Counted from the first letter of the stretch, positions 46,455-58,288 are shown. The stretch is 64,000 bases of DNA from Ryuthela nishihirai (GCA_038380435.1 JAWZYU010000019.1:24639801-24703800); one strand, 5' to 3'. Translations and numbers: made by a program. Notes: a model not told the origin generated them from the letters alone.

Positions 46455-47505
46455 ACAAATTAAAATGTTTAAAAAATACCTATTTTCATATAGGGCCCTA
46501 AAAAGTACAAAATAAACCTAAAGCATATTGGTGATGCAATCGGTCATATCGGTAGGGCACTGGTAATCTTGATGAGTAGGTAAATCGGCACCCTATTTTC
46601 CTTCGAAGCGAATATGAAGTCTGTGACCAATTGCACCAACGATATGCTTTAGGTCTATTTTCTACTTTTTAGAGCCCTATAGGAAGATGTGTTTTTAGTG
46701 ACAACAAAAATAATATAAATTATAAAAAAAAATACCTATCTTCTAAAACTTTGATATACGACTTATAAACATCGAGCATAGTTACCCCGCTTTCAGAGGC
46801 ACGTTTGAGGTAGACTACGACATTGGAGACATCACAAGTTTTAATTTGGGATACAACTCGTTAAAGTAGACCCTGCAAAAATCTGCCTCTCATCCATTTT
46901 ATCTGGGGGAAATAGTGGGATGAAATTCGAAATAGTTAACTACCGTTCATTATACGAGCTTTCATTTTACACTTAACTCATAACTGCACCCTCGCATTTG
47001 GAAGATATAGTAAAACGACTTTCCCGTTTATTAGGGGGAAGAAAGCAGAGGGAGCAGTTTTTTATAGCCTATGACACTCCCCGCATCACAAGCTTTCATT
47101 TGATACATAGCTCATTACTTTCCCTACTCACGTTCAGAGATATAGAGGAACAATCATTTTCACATTGTCCTTTTTTAGAGGGGGGAGAAAGCACGGATGT
47201 CATTTTTTCATAGCTTACGACATTCTCAATGTCAGAAGCTTTCATTTGACGTATAGCTTGTTACTTTCAGCCTTCATATTCTGGAGATATAGCTTAAGAA
47301 TGGTTTTCCCATTTCTCCTTTATAAGGGGGAAGAAAGCATGGAGTCAATTTCTTATAGCCTATGACACTCCCCATGTCACAGACTTTCGTTTGGCACATA
47401 AATCATTAAATTTCTCCATCGCATTCGAAAAATATGGTGGAACAGTGTTTTGTCAAATCCACAAACCAACAAATGTCAAAGCCAAAAACAACAGGAAGAT
47501 AGGTA
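46455..47505 (-). repeat. Four-unit element R, reversed copy inside LINE E
   Basis: Four units with agctttcatt-type words at 46959, 47093, 47239 and 47384 (spacing 134, 146, 145). The GT-rich end (tttgtcaaatccacaaacc) is at 47450-47470, and the tail has ttccttcgaagcg near 46600. At 46491-46680 two arms (gggccctaaaaagtacaaaa and ttttctactttttagagccc) form an imperfect hairpin that the forward copy at 31.5 kb lacks. Confidence 0.85.
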
Positions 47506-47985
47506 AAAATAGGTGTGTACACCTAAAAACTAAAATTTAGCTGTATAATAATTAAGTTCTTTCTAAGGTTAGGGTTGGTAGTTAAAAATGGACCCTTTGT
47601 AAGCAGGATAACAGAAAACTTGATGCCTTTGATTCTATATGCTTATGCAGTACTTTGGCAATAGGTGGTTTGACTTTGTAAGTAATGACAAAATTAGAAG
47701 GATTAGCAACATCCTTTGTGTAGAAACTTAAGCAGGGAGAAACTGCACTGGTTTCACGATGTTGCCTGTATGCATAGCTGCAGATTGGCAAATAGGATTA
47801 TGAACAGTGTTCCCAAAGGCTTTAGGAAAAGGGGGATATCTAGGGTGCAATGGGGTAATGTCAAACAGGACCATGCTAAAATTGGCCTACAGTGGCCAAA
47901 TGTAGCAGCTGTAGCTCAGGACAGACTGGTGTGAAGAGCAAAATTGTGCACTCTGGTAGCCCATGGCTGCATGAGGATTTTGACA

Positions 47986-48852
47986 CATGTACACCTATAA
48001 ACATTTAATAATGACTAAAAGATAAGCTATTGGTTACAAATGTAAATAGCAGTTCAATTAGGTGTAAACAAATGACAATAAACAAGGTCATTTAATGAAA
48101 ACTTTAAAAGCATGCCTAGTACTCATTAGTTGGGGTCACTTATTTGACTTTACCTAGTTGATTGTAGATGGCAGTTAAAGAACATTCAAATATAATACTG
48201 TAACAGTTTTGCTTTGAAAAAAGTTTACACTTAAACATTTTGCCACTGCAAAAACTTCAACTGTTCTTTCCGTATCTTTATGTCACATAATGTTAATTTC
48301 TGATATTGTATTCCTGCAGGAGCTTGCTCCTTCCTTCTCCACCTAAATTTTGGTCTTTTTTATAAATTCAAAATTTTTTACCTAAGTGTAACATACTTTC
48401 TCTTCTCTCCTCTCTTTCCACCTTAATATTAAGTTGAAGGATGAGGTAGATTTTTTGCAATAACACAACTGAATAAATTTTGTAATGGTCAACAAAACTT
48501 GTTTACACCTGACTGCAACAATGTTTCAGCAATGCGAGTGGAAAATTCTTAAAAACAAATACAATCTAGAAATATTAAGAAAGCAATCCAGCACTCATAT
48601 ATGCGATTGCAACATTTTTTTGTAAGATGTACCAGATTTTAAATTCTGATTTGTAGTGTCTAAAGCAGTAAAAAGGGATTTTACAGTTTTCTGTATTATG
48701 ATCAAGTATAAAAAAAATATTAAGTCTCAAAATTTCTCAGTTGATGAATACTTCATTAAAAGAATAAAACTGATATTTCCAACCTAAATTAGTTGAGTAA
48801 AATTTTAAATCAATACTTCTTCTAACTTATGCAAAATGTCTTTATAATATAC
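47986..48852. other. Intergenic / possible distal 3' UTR of SUPT5H
   Basis: AT-rich DNA between LINE copy E and the putative SUPT5H polyadenylation signal. Nothing else recognised. Confidence 0.4.
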
Positions 48853-48858
48853 TTTATT
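48853..48858 (-). promoter_or_regulatory. SUPT5H: Candidate polyadenylation signal of SUPT5H
   Basis: AATAAA on the minus strand about 150 bases after the stop codon, the first such hexamer downstream. Use of this site is not shown. Confidence 0.5.
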
Positions 48859-49007
48859 ACAAAATCTACCAATACAAATAAAATTAAAGCCAGTATGATT
48901 GTCCATATTTACATATTTTACGTAAAGACTTGCAAATACATTATTTTCTGGAGCACTAAATTTACACATAAGAGTAACATTTAAAATGCAGAAGTATTAA
49001 GCCCCAC

Positions 49008-49148
49008 TCAACTGGATTTCATTTTACACAGATGCTTAAGCTGCAACATCTTAAACTCTGAATTGTCAAACTTCACAACACCGTCATTGTTATCGATGCT
49101 CAATAATTTACCAGTAGCTTCTCTGTCCTCTCCCATAATCACTTTCAC
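49008..49148 (-). CDS. SUPT5H: SUPT5H last coding exon (C-terminal KOW domain)
   Basis: Encodes [20 protein letters not shown] and continues through [20 protein letters not shown] to a TGA. This is the end of the final KOW module of Spt5, whose vertebrate form reads [20 protein letters not shown] at the same place. Spt5 with Spt4 forms DSIF, which clamps RNA polymerase II in the nucleus and controls promoter-proximal pausing and elongation. The acceptor is ctctgttccag, giving phase 0. The preceding exon ends ...KQDDR, so the join gives DDR-VKVI, matching the family. Forty-six residues are coded. The stop is about 150 bases before a candidate AATAAA. Confidence 0.93.
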   Translation of the reverse strand: MKVIMGEDREATGKLLSIDNNDGVVKFDNSEFKMLQLKHLCKMKSS

Positions 49149-50009
49149 CTGGAACAGAGAATACGATATTTGGTAACATTTCATATTCACAAATTAAAAG
49201 TATTTTTGGAACTTCAAAATATGCAATTTAATATACAGTACTTTGTAAACATTTTCTTAAAATGAATGGACAATACATCTGTGTTTGCAGATCGTTTACT
49301 GGCTTACTGAACTCTGTATAGGTATCTTTTGTTAACTCCTCAAAATAAATACCTTCCTTCCTTCCTTCTAACATGCTATCTGCATGTATTTTGCACTGAA
49401 ATTTTGCAGCTTGAATTTTTTTCCCTCCTTTGCTCTATCCAACTACTGTATTCTGAAACAACCTGCAGACATTAGACTGCTAAATAAGCTATCCCTTGGA
49501 GTTCCCATCACTGACAGTTCTAAGTAACATTTTGCAAACACAAATCTTCAATGTTCTTTTTATATCTTATGAGCAGTTCTACAGAGAATTCTATTTATTT
49601 GCATTTACTTGTAGCTGTGATTTCAAGCAAACCACAATAATGTAAAATTTATTATCACATAATCACTGTAGTTACAAAGTAGTGACCTTAGACTAGTGAG
49701 CAATCCTACTATCTATCTATCCTTAACCTTACAAATATAAGGAGGGTGACAATTTTAGGTATAATTGGCCAATGGAACTTTAAATATAAAGTTATGAAAG
49801 TTTTCACCACTGGAAAATCCATTCCTTGTGATATGTTAACAGGTGATTGACACCCAGTCTATCAATATTATCTTCATAGATTCCCTTTGAACTTCCCTAT
49901 GTATAAATTGTATATCCATAATTATGAGTCTTTGTGAATAGGAAACCACCACTGATTTTTCACCATAATAAAACAATGATGTTTCAGTAGAACAGTTGTT
50001 TCCAGCCTG

Positions 50010-50205
50010 CATGCTTGAATACTGATCAAAAGGACCCAGGTTCCAGCCACAGATAACGCATGGATATTTCCTTTCTTTTGTTGCCCTTCTGCTGAGGTCT
50101 CACCTTCCTCAGAGATCTTCTCTGTGGTGTATTATACTGGCAGGCTCCCATGAGACCTCTGTGACAAGCAGCTGATTGAGGGGTAATTTATTTTTTATTA
50201 CAATT
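50010..50205 (+). mobile_element. SINE-B in SUPT5H intron
   Basis: aggacccaggttccagcc (eroded B-box), ccttctgctgaggtctc, gcaggctcccatgagacc and gacaagcagctgattgaggg match SINE-B, with an AT tail. Confidence 0.7.
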
Positions 50206-50869
50206 GATGGTATCAGAGGTTTATTTCTGCACAATGTTCCCGCCATTGCTAGCTTATAGGGTGGAAGGTGCATCTTTTAATGCAATGAATAGAGTTCAAC
50301 CAGTTGTTCACAGTTACATTACGGTTAGAACCATTAATTAGCTGTAGAGTAGTAATGTTCACCAAGAGGAAGGCCACTGATCTTAGTTCATTTTACAGCT
50401 ATGGGCTATCAGTTTTATTTAATCAAATATTTGGTTTAAGTATCGTACATCAACTTTGTTCCATAATTTGCTGGTTTGCTAAAATAGAGAATAGTTTATT
50501 TAAGTCAAACCAAGTTTTTACACGTTATTTGAAAAATTAAAAAATATTCTTGCAGAAAAATAGTTTGAGAGATGATTTGTTTCTTGCTGCCGAATTACAA
50601 ATAAATGTTCTACTCTCAATAGGATTTTGAATTTTTCACAATTATGAAGCTACTAAAAAAAAAATCCAGAACTGCAAAAAATATTTTTGTTCATTATTTC
50701 AAAATTACAAAACTGGTCAGGTCTCTCAGACCAGGAATAATGTTCTAAGGCTAATAAAACACTAATTCAACATTCGTTTGAAATTCCATTTTTTTTTTTT
50801 AGATTTTTCTACTAATATATTTGCCTGGCATTGCTCAGGTCTTAAACTATCTAATATATATATATAGTA

Positions 50870-51960
50870 GATGACATTACCCTCATCACAAAAGTCTATC
50901 TGATACACAATTCATTACAATCAACCATGTGAAATTTTCCTATGTTATGGAGGGCAAAAGGAGGAATGGGAGTAATTTGAGGTAGCCCATGATACTCCTA
51001 CATCAGAAGCTTTCATTTGAGATATAACTCAGTATGTATTTCATGGTAAATCACTTACATACTTCTATTTTTAAGGTGATAAAGATTGGGGGGAGGGAGG
51101 ATCAAAGACTATCACTGTTTAAAGTCATGGTGAGAGGAATCACAGAATTCAGTGATCCTAGCTAATTCTTATTGTTTAGGAGACACATAAAATTCTTTCC
51201 CGAGTTTTAGTGGGAGTCTTGTATCTATGTATGACTTGTCATCATTCTAAGGGTTTTTCCAAACAGTTGGTTCAATTAGAACAGTCATTCATAAATGTTG
51301 TTACCTTCTTTCATGAGATATCAGTGGCATCCTGTATAGACCTTAAGAATGTGGGCTTGGAATACTGAAGATGGATAAAGTATTATCAGCAATGAAAACT
51401 TGCTGAGGGTTTTGTAGCTTCTTTGGACAACAAAACCTTTAGGTTGCTTTTATCTATGATGAGAGGAAGCTGTATTACTGAACCTGATGATCCTAGCTGT
51501 TCCCAATTAGGAGAAATTCTTCTCCTGTTTCGTGAGGGGAGAAAGATTGGGGGGATGGGAGTCAAACCCTTAAATTTCTTTAATTTACAATAAGTGGAAG
51601 CTGTATATCAAATTCAATAATTATAGCTCTTATTTTTTAAAAGAAACCTCTCCCCCATTTTATTTCCTTGGGAGGGATTTGATTGGGGGAAGAATGATTG
51701 GGGGCCCAAGACCTCTTTCCAAGTTACAGTAGTCAGAGGAAGCTGAATTGGGTGTTCCTAGTATTACCATTTAGGAGTTTTTCCTGTTCTTCTGTGGAGA
51801 CCTTTTTTTTTGTGAATGGACAGACTTTTGGGGGCAAAGCTCTTACATTGCTTTAAGATATAATAGGCCACCATGAATTTGGTGGCCCTAGCTCTTGCCA
51901 TTTAACAGAGTCAGAGTTTCTCTCAAATACATAACATTTATATTTTAATCATCTAACTAA
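50870..51960. repeat. Element R-like array in SUPT5H intron
   Basis: At 51009 and 50895 are ctttcatttgagatataact and a diverged second copy of that word, as in element R. From 51130 on, a further series of units appears, with gaggaagctg and gatcctagct words near 51132, 51463, 51592, 51733 and 51868 (late spacing about 130-140) and G-rich runs such as gattggggggatggg. Relation of the second series to element R is uncertain. Confidence 0.55.
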
Positions 51961-52178
51961 CATATAAAGTCATCTTTCAAACTAAAATGTCATTTTTTTT
52001 TTGCAGCATTCTAATAGTTCCAAGAAAACTGCTATATTTAAATACACTACTTCAGACATTCAAATTACAGCATTACAAAAGTGTCTCATTTCATTTTTAT
52101 AATCTTTATTCTGGCTCTATATTTAACTAAATATCACTAGGCAACAAATATCAAAAGGATGATATCAAGTGTCTATAG

Positions 52179-52607
52179 CAGCACTGTCCAACTAGCGGCC
52201 CATGGGCCGCATTGGCCCGCAAACAAAATCAAGTTTTTACTTGAAATTTTAAATAAATATCTGTAATCCACTTTATAATTTTTCGTCAACTTATATTACT
52301 TTACTTGATATGCAATCTTCAACTTACTCATTCTATTTGCAATTATTATTGCATTATTTCAACTTATTCATTCTATTCTTATTGCCCAACAACTACGGCC
52401 ATAATGCTCCCATTAAATTTATTAAATATTTGGTAAAGTTTAGAAAATTTATATTGGTTTTTCATTACTTATTATTTTTGGTATAAATAAAATAATTTTT
52501 TGAGGTGACATGAACTGACTTTACCTATCCTGTCCTATTCTATTCTTTTTTTTGCCCCGTGAAAAAGAAAAAATGGCCCGCGGTCTTAGAGAAGTTGGAC
52601 AGCACTG
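52179..52607. mobile_element. hAT MITE with perfect 8-bp duplication
   Basis: 429 bp. CAGCACTGTCCAACT at the left and the reverse complement of CAGTGCTGTCCAACT at the right (13 of 15 matching). gtctatag flanks both sides identically (52171-52178, 52608-52615). Inside the ends are cggcccatgggccgc and atggcccgcgg. An 8-bp duplication and CAG ends identify hAT. No transposase is encoded. Confidence 0.92.
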
Positions 52608-52919
52608 GTCTATAGCAATAAAAACAGATAATCACAGAAGTAAAAGCATTATATCATGCACATATTAAAATAGCTTTCAATCCAAACACAGCTGAGAAAT
52701 CTACTCCATCAATAAATAATCATTCAGCCAAGAAAATTGCAGAACCAAAAAACCCAAACAAAAATTGCAGAATCTCTTTCCCTAGAAAATGTTCCAAAGT
52801 ACATAAACATCTACCTGCAAGTGATCAAATTCTGCTCTGAATGTACATTAGCTTCAGATGTCTATATCTTATCTCTTAGATTTGTTATGTAAATTAAAAA
52901 CTTCAAAGCATAATAAATC

Positions 52920-53718
52920 CTCCATGTGCATGAATTCCATTTGCACAAATTCGAATCTATGCGAACTGGAATTTAAATATATGTGAGTTATGCCCAATGT
53001 TTAGCTACCACTGTCATTATAATAACGAAATTTAGTTAGCTACCCCTGTCATTATTAATGAAAGAGAGAAAAGACAGCCAAGACAGCCAAGACAGCCACA
53101 GATATTTTAGGAAGTTGTTTTGTCCACAAATGCTACATATTTAGCCACATTTGATTTACAATTTACATTAAATTATTTGCATCTTGTGAACTTTAAAGAA
53201 GTGCAATTATGCATGGAGCCATAAAGAAGAAAAAGGAGATCATGAGCTTACAGAAACTTGAGATTATCTCAAGGACTGAAGCCAGTGAAGGTGTATCAGC
53301 CAGAGATCATGCATTTGAAATTAATAAATACACAGTGTGCACCATTCATGCAAAGGAGGTCATAAAGGCACATGTGTAGCAGATTAACAATCACATAGAT
53401 TTGTTAATCTGACAATGTTATGATGATATATTATGAATATTATCAAAACAATGACACTATGACATAGACATAGAAATTTTTAATGTCTGTTGTATGTATC
53501 TTTTACAAAAATATGATAAACACATTTCTCCTAAACCTTTTTTTCTTTATCACTTTACATAATTTACATAAATAATTAGTTTACTAAAAATATATATTGA
53601 TGTAACTGCAAGCGATCCCAGAACCTAACCTCTTGTTTCCTAAGCTTTGTTTGCACGAATTTAATATGTGCAAGGTTTTTGGAGAATAGAACCTTCTAGT
53701 ACACGGAGAGTCAAGTGT
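52920..53718 (+). mobile_element. Tigger-like remnant with CENP-B-type N-terminus
   Basis: At about 53230-53380 the plus strand reads KKKKEIMSLQKLEIISRTEA and then SEGVSARDHAFEINKYTVCT, the first helix-turn-helix of Tigger/CENP-B-like transposases, with a stop soon after. The flanks carry inverted-looking ends: tccatgtgcatgaa (52921) and, reversed, tccgtgtactagaa (53690-53710). tttgcacaaattcg and ttgcacatattaaattcg-like words are also inverted. Most of the transposase is deleted. Confidence 0.65.
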
Positions 53719-53750
53719 ATAAATATATATTAACAAAAATCAGAACTTAC

Positions 53751-53846
53751 CCTGTCATCTTGCTTTGGAGTGACTGGTTCCAAGTGTTCACCAAGAATAT
53801 TGACAACTCTGTCTTCTTTCAACAAAAATACTGAACACATTCCAGC
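53751..53846 (-). CDS. SUPT5H: SUPT5H exon (KOW region, AGMCSVFLL)
   Basis: Exactly 32 codons, phase 0 at both ends: AGMCSVFLLKEDRVVNILGE, then HLEPVTPKQDDR. The equivalent human stretch is GMCSVYLKDSEKVV...EHLEPITP. Acceptor ttttttatag, donor gtaagt (53750-53745). It encodes the second half of the penultimate KOW module and the HLEPVTP linker to the last one. It is separated from the last exon by a 4.6-kb intron holding a SINE-B, a hAT MITE and a Tigger remnant. Confidence 0.93.
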
Positions 53847-54280
53847 CTATAAAAAAATTATTTTATTATCTTACTCTAAAATATATAATGTTAAGTTAAA
53901 AGTTTTTCCATGCCTTTTGCAATATAATTTAACAAAATGCATATTAACACTGCATAAGACTTTCTATAGGTACTATTTAGACTAATTAGAAGTGAATGAA
54001 TAAATTATTAAAATGAGTAGCATGTGTGGTTGATTATTTGGAATTTTATGGAGCATTAGCAATTAAGGCTATAATGCACCAAACAAGATAAAAAAGGAGT
54101 AAAAGACATGCAACCCACAACTAAAGTAAAAAACAAATAGAATAAAAATATAAAGGACACAACAATAAGGGAAATAAAATAATAAAACTAAATAAAAAAA
54201 ATTGAGTGCAAAAAGTTCCTTAATATAAAAAAAAAACCCAACATATGTAAAAATACAGATATCAATAATAGGAATAGAGC

Positions 54281-54350
54281 AGTGCTTCTCAAAGTGGGGT
54301 CCATGGACCCAGATCTAGGGAGGGGGCAGCAAGGGGGTTACCCCCACCCC
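54281..54350. mobile_element. hAT (Charlie-like) left end fragment
   Basis: cagtgcttctcaaagtgggg and tccatggaccc are typical of a hAT terminus. The matching right end was not found. Confidence 0.45.
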
Positions 54351-55179
54351 TGAAAAATACTAATAAAGATAACAGAGGTAAAAATTTATTTAACTTGTGC
54401 ATATTTCATGCAATTCATAAGAATTTTTAAAGACCTCCAAAAAGAGTGGAAAAATATTATACTGCAAATGGAATCTCTGGGGCACTCCTATTACTTTTTT
54501 CTGGCTCGAGTGCTTCACTGTAGTCTTCTAATTACATATCAGCTTCTGAATAAGTAGCTGTAGGATGATATGTCAAATGTCCTTTTGAAATATTTTAATA
54601 TATATATATATCAATGAGGTCTCACTAAAAATGCTGAAATATTTGTATTAGCCAGCTATTGTTAAAATTTTCTAAACTGGCATTTGATATGTTCTTATGG
54701 GACTGTTTAACTTAAATGTTCAGCAAGATCAGGGTATCCAGTCAAATTTAAATTACATAGTAGTACTCATGAAAAAACAATCACTTGAAACAGATCATAT
54801 TTAGATTATGTGCATCATAAATCCACAAAATTAATACACAGTGAAATTTTCAAGAACATGGTACCAGATAATGTCTGCAATAATTACCTTTAATTGTTTT
54901 TCTTGGTTACAGTTAATTACATACCAGCAGATATTTAATATTTATTTTCAAATCCAGCAAAGAATCATAAATGGAGTTTTCAAATGTGGATCCAAGTTTG
55001 AATAAAATAAAGTAGGTGCCAGTTATTGTGATCACATTGGGAAATCATGTTTTGATTCTATTAAGTGATGATTCTAATAAGTGAAAGTCATAATCTATAA
55101 GATGGTAAAAATGCATGTGATAAAATATGTATAGAGAGTAAAAATATTATAATTTCACCTTGCTGGAACTCCAACATGA

Positions 55180-55239
55180 TACAGTGTCCAAAGGCTATGA
55201 CCAAAGAATATTCTTTGGTCATAGCCTTTGGACACTGTA
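55180..55239. repeat. Perfect 60-bp palindrome
   Basis: Thirty bases starting TACAGTGTCCAAAGGC are followed without spacer by their exact reverse complement, ending GCCTTTGGACACTGTA. Outer bases are TA on both sides, compatible with a minimal Tc1/mariner-type inverted element. Confidence 0.95.
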
Positions 55240-55935
55240 GGTCATTCTTTGGATATTACTGTCCATATGCCATTCATCTGAGAACACCTAAGAAGGAATT
55301 TTTCTGATGGACTTAGGAGTGATCTTGAGAGCTAAAAATGCACATGTATCACGACCTTAAATGCACTTTTATTCTGCAACCCACTGAATGCTACTGAAAA
55401 TTGTTTTATTTCTTAGAGTTTAATGGTATGTACATAAAAGAATAATTTATCAAATACCAACCCTGTTCAAAAATGAGAACTGGTGCAATACTGAGTCTAA
55501 TAAACAATAAAAATATAGTTCATTTTGATTATTTGAATCCATTCTCCAAAATTTGATTCTATAAAATAGCTGATTCTAATAGCCAGTGATTACAATAATT
55601 TGGCACCTACTACAGTTCAAATAAATTCTATTTTGATAATCAGTGATTACAATAACCAGCACCTACCTGCAGTTCAAATAAATTCTAATTCTTTGCATTA
55701 AATGGATACTAGAAACATTTTTTAAATATTTTTACACATTCAAAATTTACAATTATTATCAAGCTTATTGTTTAATCCTTAGCATATTCTGAAGGCAGTT
55801 TATAATATCCAGAGTATTTTTTGCTATTCATGTAAAAAATGTTTTTTGCATATGGTTAAAAATTAATTTCATTAAAAATGCTATGAAACTTCCAGATTTC
55901 CATATAATTATAAGAAATATATATATATATCATAC

Positions 55936-56048
55936 TGATATTCCTCTAATTATTCCTGTTTGTCCACTCAAGCCATCATCATCATGTGTATCTCTGATAA
56001 CAACTTCTATGTCTGTTGTCTGCCATTCTACAGGAACATGTTCAATGC
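55936..56048 (-). CDS. SUPT5H: SUPT5H exon (KOW region, TTDIEVVIRDT)
   Basis: 113 bases. They complete a split Gly codon (G|GC) and then read IEHVPVEWQTTDIEVVIRDT and HDDDGLSGQTGIIRGIS. The human counterpart has WVTTDIQVKVRDTYLD and VGQTGVIRSV. Acceptor ttttttgttag, donor gtatga (55935-55930). It ends in phase 0, as required by the following AGMCSV exon. The 2.1-kb intron downstream contains the 60-bp palindrome. Confidence 0.93.
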
Positions 56049-56340
56049 CTAACAAAAAAATGTAAAATCATTATTATCTAATGATATTTTAGAAATGAGT
56101 TAGTATCAATTAAACGGTTCATAGAAAACAAAATGCACAGTCAATGTATAAAGGCTAAGACATCTTTAGACTTAAACAAAGTACTAAAAATATTTGTACT
56201 GACTACAGTTTTTCTGGCAACTATTGTAGATGCTGTTAAGTTGAAAGCAATCATCTTCTAGAATAGGGGTCTCCAAAACTGGCCCATAGGTCTTCAAAGT
56301 CAACGGTGAATTAGAAATTCAAATTAAGGTTCCAACAAGT

Positions 56341-56679
56341 TGGGTTGTTTTACTCTCTGACCCCAAAGGCTCAGAGAAGGTTGGAGGAGGGGATCCACTG
56401 GAACAGCTGTTGGGAGACAGATGATAACCTCCCATTAAGGCTATCCAGCATATTCTTTAACATGCACAGAGTATAGTTCTCTCACACACTGGGCCATGGC
56501 TTAACATCCCATCTGCTGGACATCGGCCTTTCCAAGCCCATTGGTGTCCCCTACTGACTGTGGGCAGGGTGGGGAGTTTTGCAGAGATAAATCTCAATGC
56601 TGACACAGCTAGAACTCGAACCTGGGAACTGCAGATCATGAGCCTGGCGCACTACTGACAGAGCCACCGCCACCCCAGT
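56341..56679 (-). mobile_element. SINE-A in SUPT5H intron, reversed
   Basis: tgggttgttttactctctg to gacagagccaccgccacccc. The part between the tail tip and the gaccccaaaggctcag segment is shortened. gttcca flanks it on both sides (56329-56334, 56680-56685). Confidence 0.85.
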
Positions 56680-56759
56680 GTTCCAGAGTCTTCAGTTACA
56701 GTCAACTACATTTTCAATGACTATTTCTATGGCATAACGCATAAAATCACTAGTAGAGG

Positions 56760-56880
56760 ATGATTGTTTGGTGGCCGGTAGCTCGAACATGTCAGGTGCT
56801 CTGACCACTCAGAGTCCCCGCATGTTATCAGGAGGTTGAGGGTTCAGATCCCACCCAGCTAATGACAATTTTTCCTCTAC
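56760..56880 (+). mobile_element. tRNA-headed SINE-like sequence
   Basis: ttggtggccggtagctcg resembles an A-box region and gagggttcagatcccaccc a B-box. It is followed by ctaatgacaatttttcc, reminiscent of the SINE-C tail. Not a tRNA gene: no paired acceptor stem. Confidence 0.45.
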
Positions 56881-57092
56881 ATCTAACAAATTACTACCAG
56901 GTGTATCTGAGATATCCTATTATTTCAACAATAATGCTTAAACTCATTAATTTTCCCCCCTAAACCTTCATTTTATCTATTTAATCTTTATCAATCTATT
57001 CTCTTATAATATATTTAATCTTCATTAATCTATTCTCTTATAATTAGGGCTCATTCCAAATTTTCTACTAATATTCTAGTGGATTTATTATA

Positions 57093-58288
57093 TACACTGA
57101 AAGCACAATTTATTATACACACTGCACCCATCCACAAACCTGCCCTACTCCACCACAATAATGCAACTAGCCGAAACTCCTTGTGAGCTAAAAATAGGTC
57201 AGTTACCTACCTGCTGTATAGAATACCTATGGCTGTTGCAGTGAGTAAATATGGCGACCTGAGCAAGATCAATCATGGGCAGAGAGTTGGTGTAAGGAAG
57301 ATGGAGTGATCCATATTCACAACTACACAATGTCTGAGATTTCGGCATGCGACCATCGCACTGTGTACCAGAACTATATCAAAACTGGCAAAACCTGCAG
57401 CCACCACAAAAAATGTGGCCTAACTGGGCCATTGATGTTCAAGGCGATTCTTTCCTGTATCAAAACATCAGAACGGAGTGCCACGGTGCAGATGATAACA
57501 TCAGCATTCAACGATGGGGGCAACTACAAAAGTTTGTGCAAAGACCATTCGATGTATGATGGTGTAATTGGGCTATGGCAGCCAACACCCAGATCGAGTA
57601 CCCTTGTTAACAGCACATTACTGGGCTATGAGACTGTAGTGGGCAAAGGAACATCACTAATGGACCATGGAAGACTGTAAACAGGTAGCTCGTTCTGACG
57701 AACTGAGGCTCTAACTACCACATGCTGACAGGAGAGACCACACAAGGCCATGATCCCCATCTGTCAAGTCCAGGTGTTATAAACCAGTGGAGGCAGTGTA
57801 ATGTTCTATGGTGTGTTTATGTGGGCCAGCTTGGTGCCTCTTGTAACAATTGAAACCACCATCATTGCACAAGGCTATACTGACATACTCACCAACCACC
57901 TATACCTGCTCATGGCAATCTACTTCCCACAGCAGGATGCCTTCTTTCAAAAGAAGACACCGAGTCTCATTACTCCAGTTTTGACAAGGACTGGTTGGAG
58001 GAGCATTCCAATGAGTTCACAATCCTCAAATGGCCCTCTCACTCTCTGAATCTGAACCCTATTGAGGATCTGTGGGATGAAGTGGAGTGGATCTGTGGGA
58101 TGAAGTGGAGTGTGTAAAAGCCAACTCTCAGCCTTTTACTGCTGTACTGGAAAAGCGGGCCACAATACCACTTAAACTTTTCTAAACACATGGTAGAATC
58201 CATGCCACAACATGTTGCTGCTGTTGTAAGGGCAATAGGTGGACCCACACACTAGGTGGGTATGTATAATAAATTGTCTTTCAGTGTA
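57093..58288 (+). mobile_element. Tc1-like transposon, both ends kept
   Basis: tacactgaaagcacaattta at the left is matched by the reversed end taaattgtctttcagtgta, followed by TA-rich flanks. About 1.2 kb in total. One inserted base (a C after gaaag) distinguishes the ends. The orientation follows the transposase remnant inside. It sits in a SUPT5H intron and is antisense to that gene. Confidence 0.88.
57330..58250 (+). pseudogene. Tc1-like transposase, frameshifted
   Basis: Starts MSEISACDHRTVYQNYIK with SATVQMITSAFN further on, the two helix-turn-helix motifs of Tc1 transposases. It then breaks near 57660. TSGGSVMFYGVFMWAS (57785) and QQDAFFQKK (57930) hold the catalytic core. After another shift come DWLEEHSNEF, LKWPSHSLNLNPIEDLWDEV (58015-58075), where the third catalytic Glu lies in NPIE. 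A direct duplication of gatctgtgggatgaagtgga at 58067-58108 adds a further break. The enzyme would cut the inverted ends and insert at TA. Confidence 0.85.

Larger units (their letters stand above)
44596..47985 (+). mobile_element. RTE LINE copy E, old, with two nested inserts
   Basis: Three LINE blocks remain collinear with copy B: 44596-44915 (linker, LSDKATEFISERRKG, NLWLDSFADKANE), 45306-46454 (reverse transcriptase, LDYAIDLALF near 46105, where the first Asp of the YADD box is now Ile) and 47507-47985 (C-terminal tail, ending cccatggctgcatgagg). They are split by a SINE-A and by the four-unit element R. Many indels show it is the oldest large copy here. Confidence 0.85.
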
